Shown: positions 31,298 to 43,420, counted from the stretch's first letter. The stretch is 59,581 bases of DNA from Rhizopus sp. PT2906 (GCA_025529335.1 JAMYHX010000253.1:1-59581); one strand, 5' to 3'. Numbers and translations are program-made. The notes: generated by a model from the letters alone, not told the origin.

Positions 31298-31309
31298 TCA
31301 CGCAGCTCA

Positions 31310-33616
31310 ATGACTACTTTACTTATTGACAACTACGACAGCTTTACTTATAACGTCTATCAATACCTGAGCTGTCAGGGGGCCAATGTTGTTGTCCATC
31401 GAAATGACAAGATTACTATTTCAGAAATAGAACAGCTTGCACCTCGCAACATCGTTATCTCACCTGGTCCTGGTCACCCATCAACCGATGCCGGTATTTC
31501 TCGAGATGTCATCAAGACATTTGCTGGTAGAATTCCCATATTGGGTATTTGTATGGGTCAACAGTGCATGTATGAGGTATATGGAGGCACTGTATCTTAT
31601 GCAGGCGATATCGTTCACGGCAAAGCATCTAGAATTAAGCACGACAACCGAGGTATCTTCAGGGGCGTTCCTCAAAACAACATGGTCACTCGATATCACT
31701 CACTTGCTGGCATGCCTTCCACATTACCTGATGCTTTAGAAGTGACAGCTACAACGGATGATGGAATCATTATGGGAATTCGACATAAAGAATATACAGT
31801 AGAAGGTGTTCAGTTCCATCCGGAGAGTATCCTCTGTGAGCACGGACATACGATGATCAACAACTTTTTGAATCTGCGTGGTGGAACTTGGGAAGAGAAT
31901 CCAGGCGCTGGCGTCTTATCAAACAAGTTGCGTGCCCAACCCAAGCCGAACAGCAATGAATCTCAATTGGATCTCTCTGAGCAACAACAGCAGCAATTAA
32001 CCGCAGCTGCTCCCTCTATATTGACTCGTATCTATTCTCAACGTCTCAAAGATGTTCAAGCTGCTAAAGAAATTCCTGGACAGACGCCTGAGGACCTTGA
32101 AAAACTCTTGCGACTTCACGCCGCCCCTCCTCTTCAAGACGTCGTTGCTCGCCTACGCCAAAGTAAACCTGCCCTCATGGCTGAAGTCAAGCGTGCGTCT
32201 CCTTCCAAGGGCAATATTGATATGAAGGCCAATGCAGCTGAACAAGCCCTTCAGTACGCTTTGGCAGGAGCCAGTGTTGTCTCTGTTCTTACCGAACCCA
32301 AATGGTTCCGTGGTACGCTTCAAGATATGCGTCAAGTAAGAGAAGCCGTGGGCCACTTGCCCAATAGACCCTGTATCTTGCGAAAGGATTTTATCGTTGA
32401 CCGTTATCAGATCCTCGAAGGTCGTCTTTATGGTGCCGATACCATCTTGTTAATCGTTGCCATGCTGAACGATGAACAACTGCACGATCTATACAGTTAT
32501 GCAAAATCATTGGGTATGGAGCCTCTTGTTGAAGTCAATAATGCTGAAGAAATGGCTCGAGCCAACGCACTGGGTGCACGTTTAATCGGTGTCAATAATC
32601 GAAACTTGCATAGCTTTGATGTTGATATGGAAACGACCAGTCGTTTGGCAGAAATGGTGCCGGAGGGAACTATCCTATGTGCTCTTTCTGGCATCACAGG
32701 TCGAGCTGATGTTGAAATGTATGTCAAACAAGGTGTGCACGGTGTCTTGGTTGGTGAAGCCCTCATGCGAGCTTGGAACCTCAAGGAATTCGTTTCGGAT
32801 CTGCTTGGTCTCGAAAAGAAGGACCCTGTTCCTGTTTCAAAGGAACAAAAGACGTCGTTGGTCAAGGTCTGTGGTATCTCTAGTGTGGAGGCAGCTGTAG
32901 AAGCAGCCAAGGCCGGTACTGACTTGATTGGTTTGATATTTGCAGAAAAATCAAAGCGAAAAGTAAGCTTGGAGAAGGCTCAAGAGATTGTATCCGCTGT
33001 GCGCGTTTTGGGCATTCAGTCCAGCAAAACATTACCAAACAATGCTCATCCCAACAACTGGTTCCTAACTCATCAATACCTATTAGAAAAGCGACGAAAG
33101 CCTTTGGTCGTTGGTGTCTTTGTGAATCAATCTATTGAATACATGACTGAAGTTGCTACGACCGTCGGACTTGACCTCATTCAGTTGCATGGAACAGAGT
33201 CACTCGAACTCGCTCATTATCTGCCAGTGCCTGTGATCAGAGCATGTCATATAGACAATGCCACTTTCCATGAATCTCAGATACCACACTTGACACAACC
33301 TGGCTACCATCACTATGTCCTACTGGATGCCAAAGTACCTAACTTACCCTCTGATCAACAAGGTGGACGTGGTGTCAAGTTTGACTGGTCTATTGCAAAC
33401 AAGATCGTGAACCACAAGAGATTCGAATTCCTTGACAACAAAGACTTTCCAATCATTCTTGCCGGTGGATTAGATCCTACCAACGTAGCTGCTGCCATTC
33501 AACAAGTGAAGCCTTGGATGGTGGATGTGTCTAGTGGTGTAGAAACAGATGGCACAAAAGATTTAAACAAGATTCGATCTTTTATTGAAACCGTTCAATC
33601 TACAAAATATACATAA
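31310..33616 (+). CDS. trpC: Trifunctional tryptophan biosynthesis enzyme (GATase / IGPS / PRAI)
   Basis: Single exon of 768 codons plus stop; the ATG at 31310 is preferred to an in-frame start inside the poly-T run because MTTLLIDNYDSFTYNVYQYL begins the glutaminase domain. Domain order is that of fungal TrpC: (1) glutamine amidotransferase of anthranilate synthase, residues 1-195, with SPGPGHPS, GICMGQQC (nucleophile Cys) and FHPES; (2) indole-3-glycerol-phosphate synthase, ~260-520, with PALMAEVKRASPSKG, CILRKDFIVD and LIGVNNRNL; (3) phosphoribosylanthranilate isomerase, ~525-768, with LVKVCGISS, LIGLIFAEKSKR, DLIQLHGTE and the DVSSGVET end. It supplies ammonia for anthranilate and makes indole-glycerol phosphate. 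No lesion seen. Convergent with GRX5, stops one base apart. Confidence 0.97.
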   Translation: MTTLLIDNYDSFTYNVYQYLSCQGANVVVHRNDKITISEIEQLAPRNIVISPGPGHPSTDAGISRDVIKTFAGRIPILGICMGQQCMYEVYGGTVSYAGDIVHGKASRIKHDNRGIFRGVPQNNMVTRYHSLAGMPSTLPDALEVTATTDDGIIMGIRHKEYTVEGVQFHPESILCEHGHTMINNFLNLRGGTWEENPGAGVLSNKLRAQPKPNSNESQLDLSEQQQQQLTAAAPSILTRIYSQRLKDVQAAKEIPGQTPEDLEKLLRLHAAPPLQDVVARLRQSKPALMAEVKRASPSKGNIDMKANAAEQALQYALAGASVVSVLTEPKWFRGTLQDMRQVREAVGHLPNRPCILRKDFIVDRYQILEGRLYGADTILLIVAMLNDEQLHDLYSYAKSLGMEPLVEVNNAEEMARANALGARLIGVNNRNLHSFDVDMETTSRLAEMVPEGTILCALSGITGRADVEMYVKQGVHGVLVGEALMRAWNLKEFVSDLLGLEKKDPVPVSKEQKTSLVKVCGISSVEAAVEAAKAGTDLIGLIFAEKSKRKVSLEKAQEIVSAVRVLGIQSSKTLPNNAHPNNWFLTHQYLLEKRRKPLVVGVFVNQSIEYMTEVATTVGLDLIQLHGTESLELAHYLPVPVIRACHIDNATFHESQIPHLTQPGYHHYVLLDAKVPNLPSDQQGGRGVKFDWSIANKIVNHKRFEFLDNKDFPIILAGGLDPTNVAAAIQQVKPWMVDVSSGVETDGTKDLNKIRSFIETVQSTKYT

Positions 33617-33617
33617 T

Positions 33618-34241
33618 CTAATTCTTTTCGTCTTCCTGTACTTCAGGAGGAACAATCTCTTCCTTTACTAATAAATCCTCGAGATCACCTGATTGATGCA
33701 TATTTAATAAGATATCGCAGCCACCGATAAATTCACCCTTGATGTAAATTTGAGGAATCGTGGGCCATTCAGAGTATTCTTTGATAGATTCTCTTAATTC
33801 AGGATCTTCCAATACATTGAATGCATTGACTTTGTTAAAGTCAACACCTTGGACTTGTAAAATTTGGACAGCGGCACGACTGAATCCACACTAGTAGGGG
33901 GAACCATGTATATTAGTTGTTTTTTTTTTTAAAAAAAATGTATTTGCTTTGTATAATTACCATGGGAGCATCAGGAGTACCCTTCATAAACAAGACGACA
34001 TCCTTGGATTTGACATCCTAGTAGAATGTGAGTAAGTGTCATGCTTTTTTTTTATTGAATCTTTGTACCTTGTCTAAACGAGCCTTCATTTCCGTTGAGA
34101 TCCAACGAGCAAATAAGGAAGTACTACGGAAGCTAGTGTTCAAGTTGGGTCGGAAAAAGGTAGACTTTAAGAGAAATAAGTATTTGTATATGTTGTCTAT
34201 ATGTTGCTTACAGTCTTGACAGCAGAACGAATGAAGCTCAT
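33618..34241 (-). CDS. GRX5: Mitochondrial monothiol glutaredoxin (Grx5 type)
   Basis: Four exons on the minus strand, about 140 residues. The N-terminus MSFIRSAVKT spliced to STFFRPNLNTSFRSTSLFAR is Ser/Arg-rich without acidic residues, a mitochondrial presequence. Then MKARLDK, DVKSKDVVLFMKGTPDAPM joined to CGFSRAAVQILQVQGVDF (the monothiol CGFS active site; the junction falls directly before the Cys), WPTIPQIYIKGEFIGGCDIL and an acidic tail. Grx5 carries a [2Fe-2S] cluster with glutathione and passes it to the mitochondrial iron-sulfur assembly pathway, the same pathway as the ISA1 gene 11 kb away. The stop codon (33618-33620) is one base from the TRPC stop, so the two 3' UTRs must overlap as antisense. 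Confidence 0.94.
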
Positions 34242-34354
34242 GATTTAATACAAGTAAAGTAAGAAAGAAAAAAAAAAAAAAGAAATGATTATAAATGGTT
34301 AAAATAGCATAAAGTCACAAAGTGTGAGAGAGCGCGCAGTAATGAATTTAATGT

Positions 34355-35353
34355 TTAAGATGGATACCAGGACATTGTTGTTGTGGTAGATGATGACTCT
34401 TGGGGATAAGGTGCTTCCTTTTTCTGTTCTTCAGTAAATGTTTCAAATGAGTCATGTGACTGAGGAAGTGTGTTTGAATAATCAACAGGTTGAGCGGGTG
34501 AAGAAGCAGTACTTTCTGCTGTAGTTGGAAGACTTGCTGCATAAGCATTTAATGCCTCTGTATATTCTTTGTATTCCTTTTTAAAAATATCTTGGTATTT
34601 CTATTATAGATGTATAAGATTTTCTCTTTCTCTCTCTCTCTCTCTTTAAAGCATTACCTTCTTTTCATCTGCTGACAAGCTCTTCCATCTTTGTCCCAAA
34701 ATTCTTGTTATTTCACCAAGATTATCTGTTTGACATTCATCCTTTACTTTATCCCTTTCCATACGGCAATAAATAAAAAAGACATTTCCTGGGCCTCTGG
34801 GCGCATTCGGATCTTTCTTTGGTTTCTGTTCTTGATCTTGCTTAGAACGGGTATTGCTGCCTTTACTATATTTCTGTATCTTTTTTTTTTTTTTTTTTTA
34901 ATTTTTTAGTAAGCTTATGTTCATTATATAGTGATAATGTATGTGTCTTACTATTTCTGAATCATCTTCCATCTCTGATAGTAAATCAAGTGGTTCATCA
35001 TTGTCATCGACAATGTGATTTCCTGATTTTTCTATACGATCAAGTAGAAATCTATAGTAAAACATATCAGTATGAAGCCATTTCTTTAATTGTTTCCAAT
35101 TACACTCTTTCCAATTTCAAATGTCGAATACTCTTACGGGCTTTGTATAATCTTACGTTGAGTAAGTCATTTTCCTAAAGATGAAATGAATAATTGTATA
35201 ATGAATAATAACAATAGCCCTACTTTTTCTACTTCACGTATACGCTTCCTAAGGTCAATAAGCTTATTTTTATATTTAAGGTCTAAACATATATACTCTT
35301 TACTATTAGTTATGGTAGCTTTTTTTCATTTATATGAAATTACCTTCTGCCAT
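34355..35353 (-). CDS. HMG-box chromatin protein, Nhp10-like
   Basis: Minus strand, about five or six exons, around 220 residues. Starts MAE, then a coiled-coil-like KYKNKLIDLRKRIREVEK, ENDLLNVRLYKARKSIRHL, an acidic segment (IVDDNDEPLDLLSEMEDDSE), and a single HMG box: KKDPNAPRGPGNVFFIYCRM, LGEITRILGQRWKSLSADEK, then KYQDIFKKEYKEYTEALNAY across an intron. The tail is Ser/Thr/Pro/Gln-rich and ends MSWYPS. Coiled coil followed by one box resembles Nhp10/Nht1 (INO80 complex) and HMG20-type proteins. Assignment to INO80 is inference. One junction near 35110-35055 does not resolve cleanly in phase in my reading; the rest do. Confidence 0.72.
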
Positions 35354-36091
35354 GCTTATTGCTGATGAAAAGAAGAAGAAGAAAAAAAAGGGAAATTTTG
35401 ATGGTTGAGCCAAAACAAGTAAGCTTAACTCAGTTTCCTATGTGATTAATATCTACAATATGATATTCTTTAATAACTACTATTATAAAAACATAGGAGA
35501 CACTAAGTTGGCATAACATGTGCTTCTTGACATAAATCACCTTGACAAAAGGCTATTATTTAAAGAAGCTTACCAAGTAACACTTTATGCAAAAGAAAAA
35601 AGAGAGACTAAAAATAGCAATTTTTATCTGGATCACATGGGTGCATCGATTGTACAGAAGAAGAAATACGAAAACACTTTAAACAAGTAACCATTATCTT
35701 TAAAGCATGGACGCCATCAAAGGAAAGACTGAATGTATATATCCTGATCTTCAAATCTTTGCATATGAAATTTTATCTCAAAGTTTACATACCAAATCAA
35801 TCAAGGTAGACAAGAATGTTTTTATCAATGCAATCTTTTGCACTATTCAAGATATTTTGGTAATCTAACCGATATGGAAACTGGTAGATCATAAAAATAA
35901 GCTTTTGATATTGTATTAAAATAAACTTCCCCAGGAGGGAGGATAAATCATACGCTATTGAATGAACAATTATATATATATAAAGGGAGCATACTTTAGC
36001 AAGATGTTGTTTATAGTTTATTTTTAAAATACAGTTTTGTCGTAAGGATGGAATGGATGCAAAGTCCATTTTATGATGAGCGAAATGACTC
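35354..36091. other. Region between HMG-box gene and RhoGEF gene
   Basis: Contains the HMG-box promoter. A minus-strand open stretch (36069-35797) lies directly beyond the RhoGEF stop, where related fungal RhoGEFs would encode a CNH domain; I cannot recognise CNH motifs in it. A GTAAGAG sequence overlaps the RhoGEF stop and could be a donor leading into this region. No independent gene supported. Confidence 0.4.
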
Positions 36092-38219
36092 TTACTGTTG
36101 CTGTAGTTGCTTGATTTTATTCAACCATAACTTTCTAACGGAATCAGTTGAAGTGAATAAAGTAATGGGTTGATCATTTGTACATGCATTTTTAAATGTA
36201 ATTGGAAATAGACAGGATGATTCATATACAGTGGGTATATCCGCATTTAAATGCTTAATATGGATTGGCTAATTTGGGGGGTGATTAGAATAATAACCAT
36301 TTCTTTATCTTTATACCTTTTGATACAGTTTATAATATTCCATTTGTTGATTGAATTTAATTTTACAGACAATGAATGCATGATCAAACAGAAATAATTG
36401 CAAATGAGTGTTGCTTTTACTTCTTTTCATCTTGCCTCTCATCACAAGTTGACGTTTAGGATTTAATAGATCTAAATCCTTTAAAATGGGGGACATATTA
36501 GATGACTCGTTTTCTTACATCTTGTACACACACTTACCACTCCTTTACACGGTAGTATTTTGCTCGATAATTGCTGTAAATGAAATGCATTATCAGATAA
36601 TCCAACCTGATAATTTAATTGAACAAGGAATTGAGTGATCATGTCCATAGCAACCGGGATGTCAACATAATCTTGATGATCTTTAGGCGTTACTTCATGT
36701 ATTGAATTCAACAATAAATTGTATCTGCCCAATCTGGACGTTGGTTTTGTCAAATAGCCATTCAGTTCCAATCTGCGTGACTCGGGCCTTCTTTCGGTCC
36801 TGTCAGCAAACTCTTGAAACTTTGGATTAATCTTTTTCTCCAATTCAAATCTGTGCTTGCCAATGATCTGATGCGCTCCGTATCGAACGAATGGTTCAAA
36901 TTGCTTGACATGTGCTATCATGATATCTCCAATACATGGTATAACCGAGTGTTTATCTTGTCGTATTGTAAGTGCTTTTGAAAGAGATGAGCTAATTTGT
37001 TCTATCTCGGTCAAATTCCAAAACACGTCTATAATAAATTGTTGTCTCCTTTCAGCAGGTATAACGTCAGTTGTCATGATAGGCTGGATCCAATGTTCCT
37101 TCACGTATTGTATATCACTATTAAAATCTTGCTCTGTATAAACCAACTCATATATACATTCCTGTCTCTTCTTTTCCCTATCATTTGTTTCCATGACGAT
37201 ATCTAAAGGGACAGAGTATCTCCACAGTGCTCTATCATTCAACTGCTCCTGATCACTATTCCTCAGCATGTTCTTTCTCTGTTTCATCCTAGGACAGCTA
37301 ATACTGTAGCACGGGGTTTTTCTTGTGCATGTTGGTGAATAACAATCAGTTAGTACAGTAAATACGCCATTCGTCACTGTTGTGCCTATATGATCTTGCA
37401 GTGAGTTCCCTCCTTTATCAGAGCATAATAGACGGAATATAACTTACCATCGTTGTTAAATTGATAATATTCATTGTCTAAATCCTTCAGCTTGTAATCA
37501 TATGTGACGTGATGAAACAAGTTTTGCTGCCCCAACGCACGTCCCACCAACAAACCCAAATTTCTATCCTGAACCTTGAGAATAGTCACAAGACAATCGA
37601 CCATTTCTGCTCCAGTAAAGATATCATGATACTCAATACCGTCCTTGATAGCAATGGATGTGAGTGAAATGGTTTGTATAAACTCTTTGGCTACATGTGA
37701 CAAAAGCGCAGTATAGACCATGGATTTGGGATGGATGCTGGGTTGCCTTTTTTGATTTAATCGGGAAAATACCTGTTGGATGACTGTCGATTGCTTCTTT
37801 TTGGTATTTTTGGCGTTGTTGTTGATGGTTTCAGATTTACTAGGTTTTAAAAAATCTAATAAAGAAAAAAGTTGAAGGGGAAGAAGGAAGTCTTGTCTGA
37901 TCTTAGGAGACTTACCTACAAGTTTATGCGCAGTGGATTGTCTATGTGTTTCCTTTATGGGTAAGGCTGATAATAATGATGGATTAGAGACGCATCTTCG
38001 TCTTTGACGTAACAGTTTCTCTTGAAGATTGCTTTGTTGTACATGATCATCTTGACTTGACCTTCTTTTTGTTTGTTGATAGGCTTGTAGACTTTGACGT
38101 CTGACAGGTAAATTTTGCTTTAGGTAGCAATTTTCAATATCTGGTGTCAGTACGTTTCTTCTATAAGCGCCTTGAAATTGATATGGGCTTCCCTCTTCAA
38201 TGATCACGGCTTTGTCCAT
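36092..38219 (-). CDS. Rho guanine nucleotide exchange factor with DEP, DH and PH domains
   Basis: Five exons, about 630 residues, start MDKAVIIEEGSPYQFQG. After a disordered basic N-terminus comes a DEP domain (SLTSIAIKDGIEYHDIFTGA, VDCLVTILKVQDRNLGLLVG, and FTVLTDCYSPTCTRKTPCYS across a junction). The DH domain contains RQECIYELVYTEQDFNSDIQ, HWIQPIM, FVRYGAHQ and LELNGYLTKPTSRLGRYNLL, the conserved GTPase-contact helix. The PH domain reads RQLVMRGKMKRSKSN, HLQLFLFDHAFIVCK and SVRKLWLNKIKQLQQQ. This layout matches Rom2-like activators of Rho1 in cell-wall integrity signalling, but the usual C-terminal CNH domain is missing. Stop at 36094-36092 unless the GTAAGA overlapping it is a splice donor. 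Confidence 0.85.
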
Positions 38220-39670
38220 ATCCCCCCTTTTTTTTTTTGTGAATAAGAATATTAAAAAAGAGGGAGGAAAATGAAAATTAAAAAAAAATGTGTTTAATTT
38301 CTTTTTCATCATCTTTACTATATGTAGCAACTTTGATGAAAGGCAGTTTGCTTAAAAAAAAAAGATCTAGATATGTCATCTTTTTGGTTACCATCATCGT
38401 CACGCCATGTTGCTATGGGTACTGTTTCTACTTTATAAAATTTTTACATGATGACATGCTTTAATCAATATGGCCAATAATTTTATTTAAACTATTTTAG
38501 CTCACTTTTTTATTTATCAGTCCTCTTAAAAAAGGCGTGCAAAAGATACGAGGGTCGACTTTAATGCCCAATGCATATATTTTCTAAATTGTATTGTTAC
38601 ACACAATAAATTTCATTTTCTGTATCAGAAATCACACATTTTACAGTGCTCACAGCACCAATTCGCGCAAAAACAAAAATCAACTACTACCGTGATTCGT
38701 AACTCACGCCTTTCAGTGATGGTCTTCTTGCTTAATATTGTATCTTTTTATTTCCCTCACGATTATTTCGAGGTGTATTAAGATAAAAATGAGCGACAGA
38801 ATTTTATGTAAAGATGGTTCATTATTATGTAATAAGCAGTCTTGTGGTATCCATGCTACCATTCAGTGCTTAAATATCTAATGTTACTACAAGATCTGTT
38901 ACACCTTACGCAAATGTGGTCAACGCAGTTTAAATAACTCAGCTTCTTAATATATAAATATTGATATATTTAGTAATCTGCTTCTTAGGTCTATGTAACA
39001 AGTTTTATGGTCATGGACGTCTCTGCTGCGATTGTGGGTGTTGACTCCTTGCTTACGTTTAGAGGTAAATAAGCAATGAAGATGGCTCATAAAACTTTTG
39101 ATCTCGTTGTTGATGGTTCAAACGATGCATCATCTTTGACTTGCTCTTTTTGCGCCATAAATCTATCGCTTTCGTGTAAATAAAGCTTATATTCCTTGAT
39201 AAAGATAGCCAATTTTTAGATTGCCAGCTAGTCTTTATTTTTAAAGAATTAAATCTCGTTTGATTTAATAATACGTATTAAGCGCGTTTTTATTTATAGA
39301 TATCTTGTAAACTATGTTTGAAATCTCGATTGGTTTCAAAACAGTAAGCTTTTACTAACAGGAATAACCATGAGAAGGTAGAGATAGTCTATTCCTAGCC
39401 CCAGACCCCAACATGCTGATGCTTTTCACCACCATATTTCTAATCCGAGAAACTCAGTAGAGGTACCGTCTGCCACTAGCCCCATGATGACACAAGTATT
39501 AAAGGTACAGCATATTTAAAAAGAAAAAAATCAACACTAAAAAGCACGAATTGAGTTAAGAATCACGCTGATAATTGATTGATGCCGTGAGCATTTTATT
39601 ATTAAAATGAATATTATATTTACGTCTGCAAACTGCAAAATTGAATGAAAGGTATTACTATGTATTTTTT
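38220..39670. other. 1.45-kb gene-free region
   Basis: Lies between the RhoGEF start and the ATP-citrate lyase stop. AT-rich; no open frame of useful length, no recognised domain and no clear repeat. Short TTTATTT and AATAAA signals near 39600-39660 are likely the ATP-citrate lyase 3' end (minus). Confidence 0.45.
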
Positions 39671-42600
39671 TTAAGCTTGTTTGGGTTGAACATTAACACG
39701 AGTATTGACACGTCTGGGATCTAATGTTTCTGGATCCAGTGAAGGTAAAAGATAAGAAATATCATCCCAAGGATGTCTGTATAATCCTTGCTTCAGTCTC
39801 TTTTGATCCAAGTGGTGACCGATGAAACCAAGTGATCTACCAAGGACGAACAAACCATTTAATGTACCAATACGCATGTATTCTTCAGCTTCATCTTGAT
39901 TGAAGGCTCCTGATTCACGCAAGAGATCAACAAAGGAAACGGCAATACAACCATCCACGTTCAAGATCAAGTTGTCTTTCTTGCTTGTTGTGATTTCTTC
40001 TACCTTTAATGCATAATCCAAGATGGGTGTGCGAGGGAAGTGCTTCTTGACGTAGTCCTTGACTAATTCAACACGCATATCAGGGTTGGTACGAGACTTG
40101 ATCTTGTGGCCAATACCAGGAATCAACTTGTTGGCCTTACGCATGGAGGTGACAAATTCACGAGGAGTCATTCCACTGTCATAAGCCTTGGTGAAGTTGG
40201 TAGCAGCTCCATCAAGTGCACCACCAAATCTTTCACCAATAGTAAGAAGACCAGACACAAGGGATGAGATCAAGTCTTTGCCAGCACGGGTGGTGATAAT
40301 GGTGTTCATAGCCTAAAAAAATAAAAAGTTCAAAATCCATCCTGATTTACAAAACAAGAGAAAAAACTTACACCAGAGACGGCAGGTCCGTGATCAGCAG
40401 TGAGCATCAAGACCATTTCGATAAATTTACAAGCATAGTCTGGTAAGCGACGCTTGAACCACAAAAGGGAAAGAACACCACCGATACCAATATCTTCCTT
40501 AAAGACATCAGTGATACGCATACCAGCATACAACAATTCCTGTCCTCTGTCATCAACAATGGTAGATACGAAGCTAGCAGGCTTACGAACGAGACCTAAT
40601 TCTTGAGCCCAAGAGTAATCGATGGGAATCTTGGGGATTTCAGGTTCAGGACGAGGAATGATGACACCGTCCTTGACCAGCTTGTTGTAAGCTTCAGCAA
40701 GAGCCAAGGGCATCTTTTCAAATGTTTCGGGGACAATGATACCGGCAGCACGCATGGCTTTATTCTTGGCATCAGCAGTTTCCAAATCAGAGTTAGCCAT
40801 AGCACCAGCATGACCAAACTGGACATCGGTTGTAAACATCTTGGCACATGTACCGATACACCAGGCAACAATAGGCTTCTTGATCTGTCCGCTCTTGACA
40901 GCTTCGATCACTCTGTATTCTTCAACACCACCTACTTCACCGAGCAAGACAAGCATCTTACAGTTGGGGTCGGCTTCATAACGGAGCAAGTGGTCGATGA
41001 AAGTGGAGCCAGGATAACGGTCACCACCAATAGCAACACCTTCGTAGACACCATCGGTTGTACGAGAGATGATGTTGTTCAATTCGTTGGACATACCACC
41101 AGACTTGGAAACATAGCCAACAGAACCAGATCTGTAAAGCTTAGAGGCGACAATGTTATCCATCATACCACCTGTGTTACCAATCTTGAAGCATCCAGGC
41201 TTGATACCACCAACGGTAGCAGGACCAACCACCAAGACCTTGCGTGCTTCGGCTTCATGCAATAATTGACGAGCACGTCTTTCGGGGACACCTTCAGCAA
41301 TGATAGCAACTGTCTTGATTTGATTAGAGTAAGTAAAAATTTCACGAGTGGAATCAAAGACGGAACGGCAAGAGGCAAAGTTGACGACAACATCGACTTC
41401 AGGGAACTTTTCAACAGCGTCCTTCAAGGAAGTGAAAACAGGAATCAAGGTTTCCTTGGTACCCCAGTAGAACTTTTGAACATGAGAACCACCAAAGGGA
41501 TAGACCATGGCAGCCACAGAAGGAGTTTCACGCTTACACATAAAGTCAAAGTCAAGCATACCTTGGACAGCACGAGGTTGCATACCGTAGACTAAAGCAC
41601 GAGTCTTGGAGGTGAAGGGACGGTACCATTCGGCGGATTCGTCAGCTTCAGTAGCAAAGTAGGTCATGCGATCATTAGGGTTTGTAGGTGAGTTGTTGTC
41701 TTCGGCGATGGTCAACTTGGGTGTATTGGCACCGGAGGGAGTACCAAAGATTTGATCTTGGAACAAGTTACCAGAGGAACCAGATTGCTGTTGTTGAGTG
41801 GCAACGTCGTTACTCTTGCCTTCCAAAGCCAAGGGTACAATATCAGTAATGTGAGTTTCAGGACCAAAGACTTGGATTTCGACACCTAAAGTTTCACCCA
41901 ATTGACGCATAGCACGCAAACCTTCTTGATAGTTGGGACCACCACGACGGATGAAGATGCGCACTTTGTGATTGATCAAGGCCTGCTTGAATTCAGTCAA
42001 GGCACGGATGATGCCTTTGAAGGTAGTAGCAACATTGGTAAAGTTGGCGATACCACCACCGATGAACAAGACCTTGCCTTCAGGGTTAGCATTGCCACGA
42101 GTCATCAAGTCAAGGATGGTCTTTGCATATTCATATGTTTGTGTTTCGGTAGGAGCACCAGAGTACTCACCATAGTTGGCTAATTCGTGAGCATAGCCAA
42201 GTGCTGCGATAGCATCCGAGTAGACAACGGAAGCACCACCACCGGCAACCATAGTCCACACACGGCCTTCACGGTTCAGGACGGTCAACTTGAGTGAAGC
42301 ACCAGTCTTGCCATCAAGTTCTTGAATATAAGCTTCTTCGCGAGTGAGTTCACGACCAAAGGGAGCGGGGAACTCCATAGGAGGACCTTGGTCGACGTGT
42401 TGTTGATCGGCAACAAGGCCAATATTTTGAGGGGCTCGTGCGATAGCCCATTTAGGGCCAGCTTCGAATTCTGCAGTTTGGTCTAATTTAGCAGCTAAAT
42501 CGAGATACATAACTTGAGGGGTTTGTCCTTCCACAGGATCTGTGACGACCAAGGGGTTAATTTCAAGATAGGTAAAGTGAAGTTCGACATAGACAGCATA

Positions 42601-43304
42601 GAGACGACTGATAAAGTCAACCAAGACATCGTGCTTGAACTCTGGAACATCCTTGAGCAAAGTGTCCTTGATGGTTTGAGCAGAGGGGAACTCGGCGTTG
42701 ACAGGAATTAAGAGCTTAAGAGCCTTTGCGTCGACATCACCAATGTCAATACCACCTTCGTGAGTAAAGAGAATGTAATCACCTTCACGAACGGAGTTAA
42801 TACAGATATAATATTCGGTGTTTGCCGGGTGCGGAGCAAATGGTTCGACCAAGAAGGTCTTCAAGACGCCCGTCGTTCTTTCAATCTAAAATTTAAAGAT
42901 GATGATTATCAATCGGGAATCATCTCACCCACACTTTTTTTAAATGTTACCTTAATTTCCTTTCCAGCACGCTCTTCGATCCACTTGCGGGCTTCAGACC
43001 AGTCCTTGTTCAAGGTCAAGAGACCATGCTTTCCTCTTCTCTTGATCAATTGATCTGGCTTAGCAACCAGCTTGTCAGTTAATAACCAAGGATGGCTTTG
43101 TTCAAGGTTATCTAATTGTTGCTTCAAAGCAGCATCAAATGCACCAGCAGGGCCATTTAAGAGAGAAGTATTAACATTGATATGAGCTAACTTGGTTGCG
43201 GCAGGAGTAAAGAGAGATGGAGTATCATTAGGTACGGGTACACGCAATAGATGATAAGCTAAGAGCAACTTGCCATCGTATTCTCTAATGGCTTTGGCAG
43301 ACAT
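39671..43304 (-). CDS. ACL1: ATP-citrate lyase, single-polypeptide form
   Basis: Three exons: 43304-42951, 42885-40372, 40312-39671, giving about 1,170 residues. The N-terminal half is the ATP-grasp/CoA-binding part (MSAKAIREYDGKLLLAYHLL, LEINPLVVTD, VAGGGASVVYSDAIAALG, FIGGGIANFTNVA). The middle is the succinyl-CoA-synthetase-like part with the phosphohistidine loop GQIKKPIVAWCIGTCAKMF, VQFGHAGAMAN. The C-terminus is the citrate-synthase-like module (TADHGPAVSGAMNTIITTRA, GIGHKIKSRTNPD, LGRSLGFIGHHLDQKRLKQG). It makes cytosolic acetyl-CoA and oxaloacetate from citrate, feeding fatty acid and sterol synthesis. One chain, as in animals and early fungi; ascomycetes use two genes. A Gln/Ser-rich linker (residues ~475-520) separates the halves. 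Codon usage looks more C/G-biased than neighbours, consistent with high expression. Confidence 0.97.
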
Positions 43305-43420
43305 TGTTTCAAAAGAGTTTTGTTTTGAAAAAGGGAAAAGAAAAAGATAAAAAAAGAAGAGAATAAATATAGCTGTCAAGCGTGACTTTAAAAATACCAA
43401 GTTTCCTAATATGGTTTGCC

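Noticed and set aside
35708..35870. Plus-strand ATG followed by about 50 open codons (MDAIKGKTECIYPDLQ)
   Set aside because: Too short, no conserved feature, no convincing intron.
35797..36069. Possible CNH domain downstream of the RhoGEF
   Set aside because: No CNH motif could be read in any minus-strand frame; left as an open question.
40603..42183. Long plus-strand open frames antisense to ATP-citrate lyase
   Set aside because: Stop-free antisense frames are expected opposite a long, codon-biased gene; the sense strand encodes complete ATP-citrate lyase.
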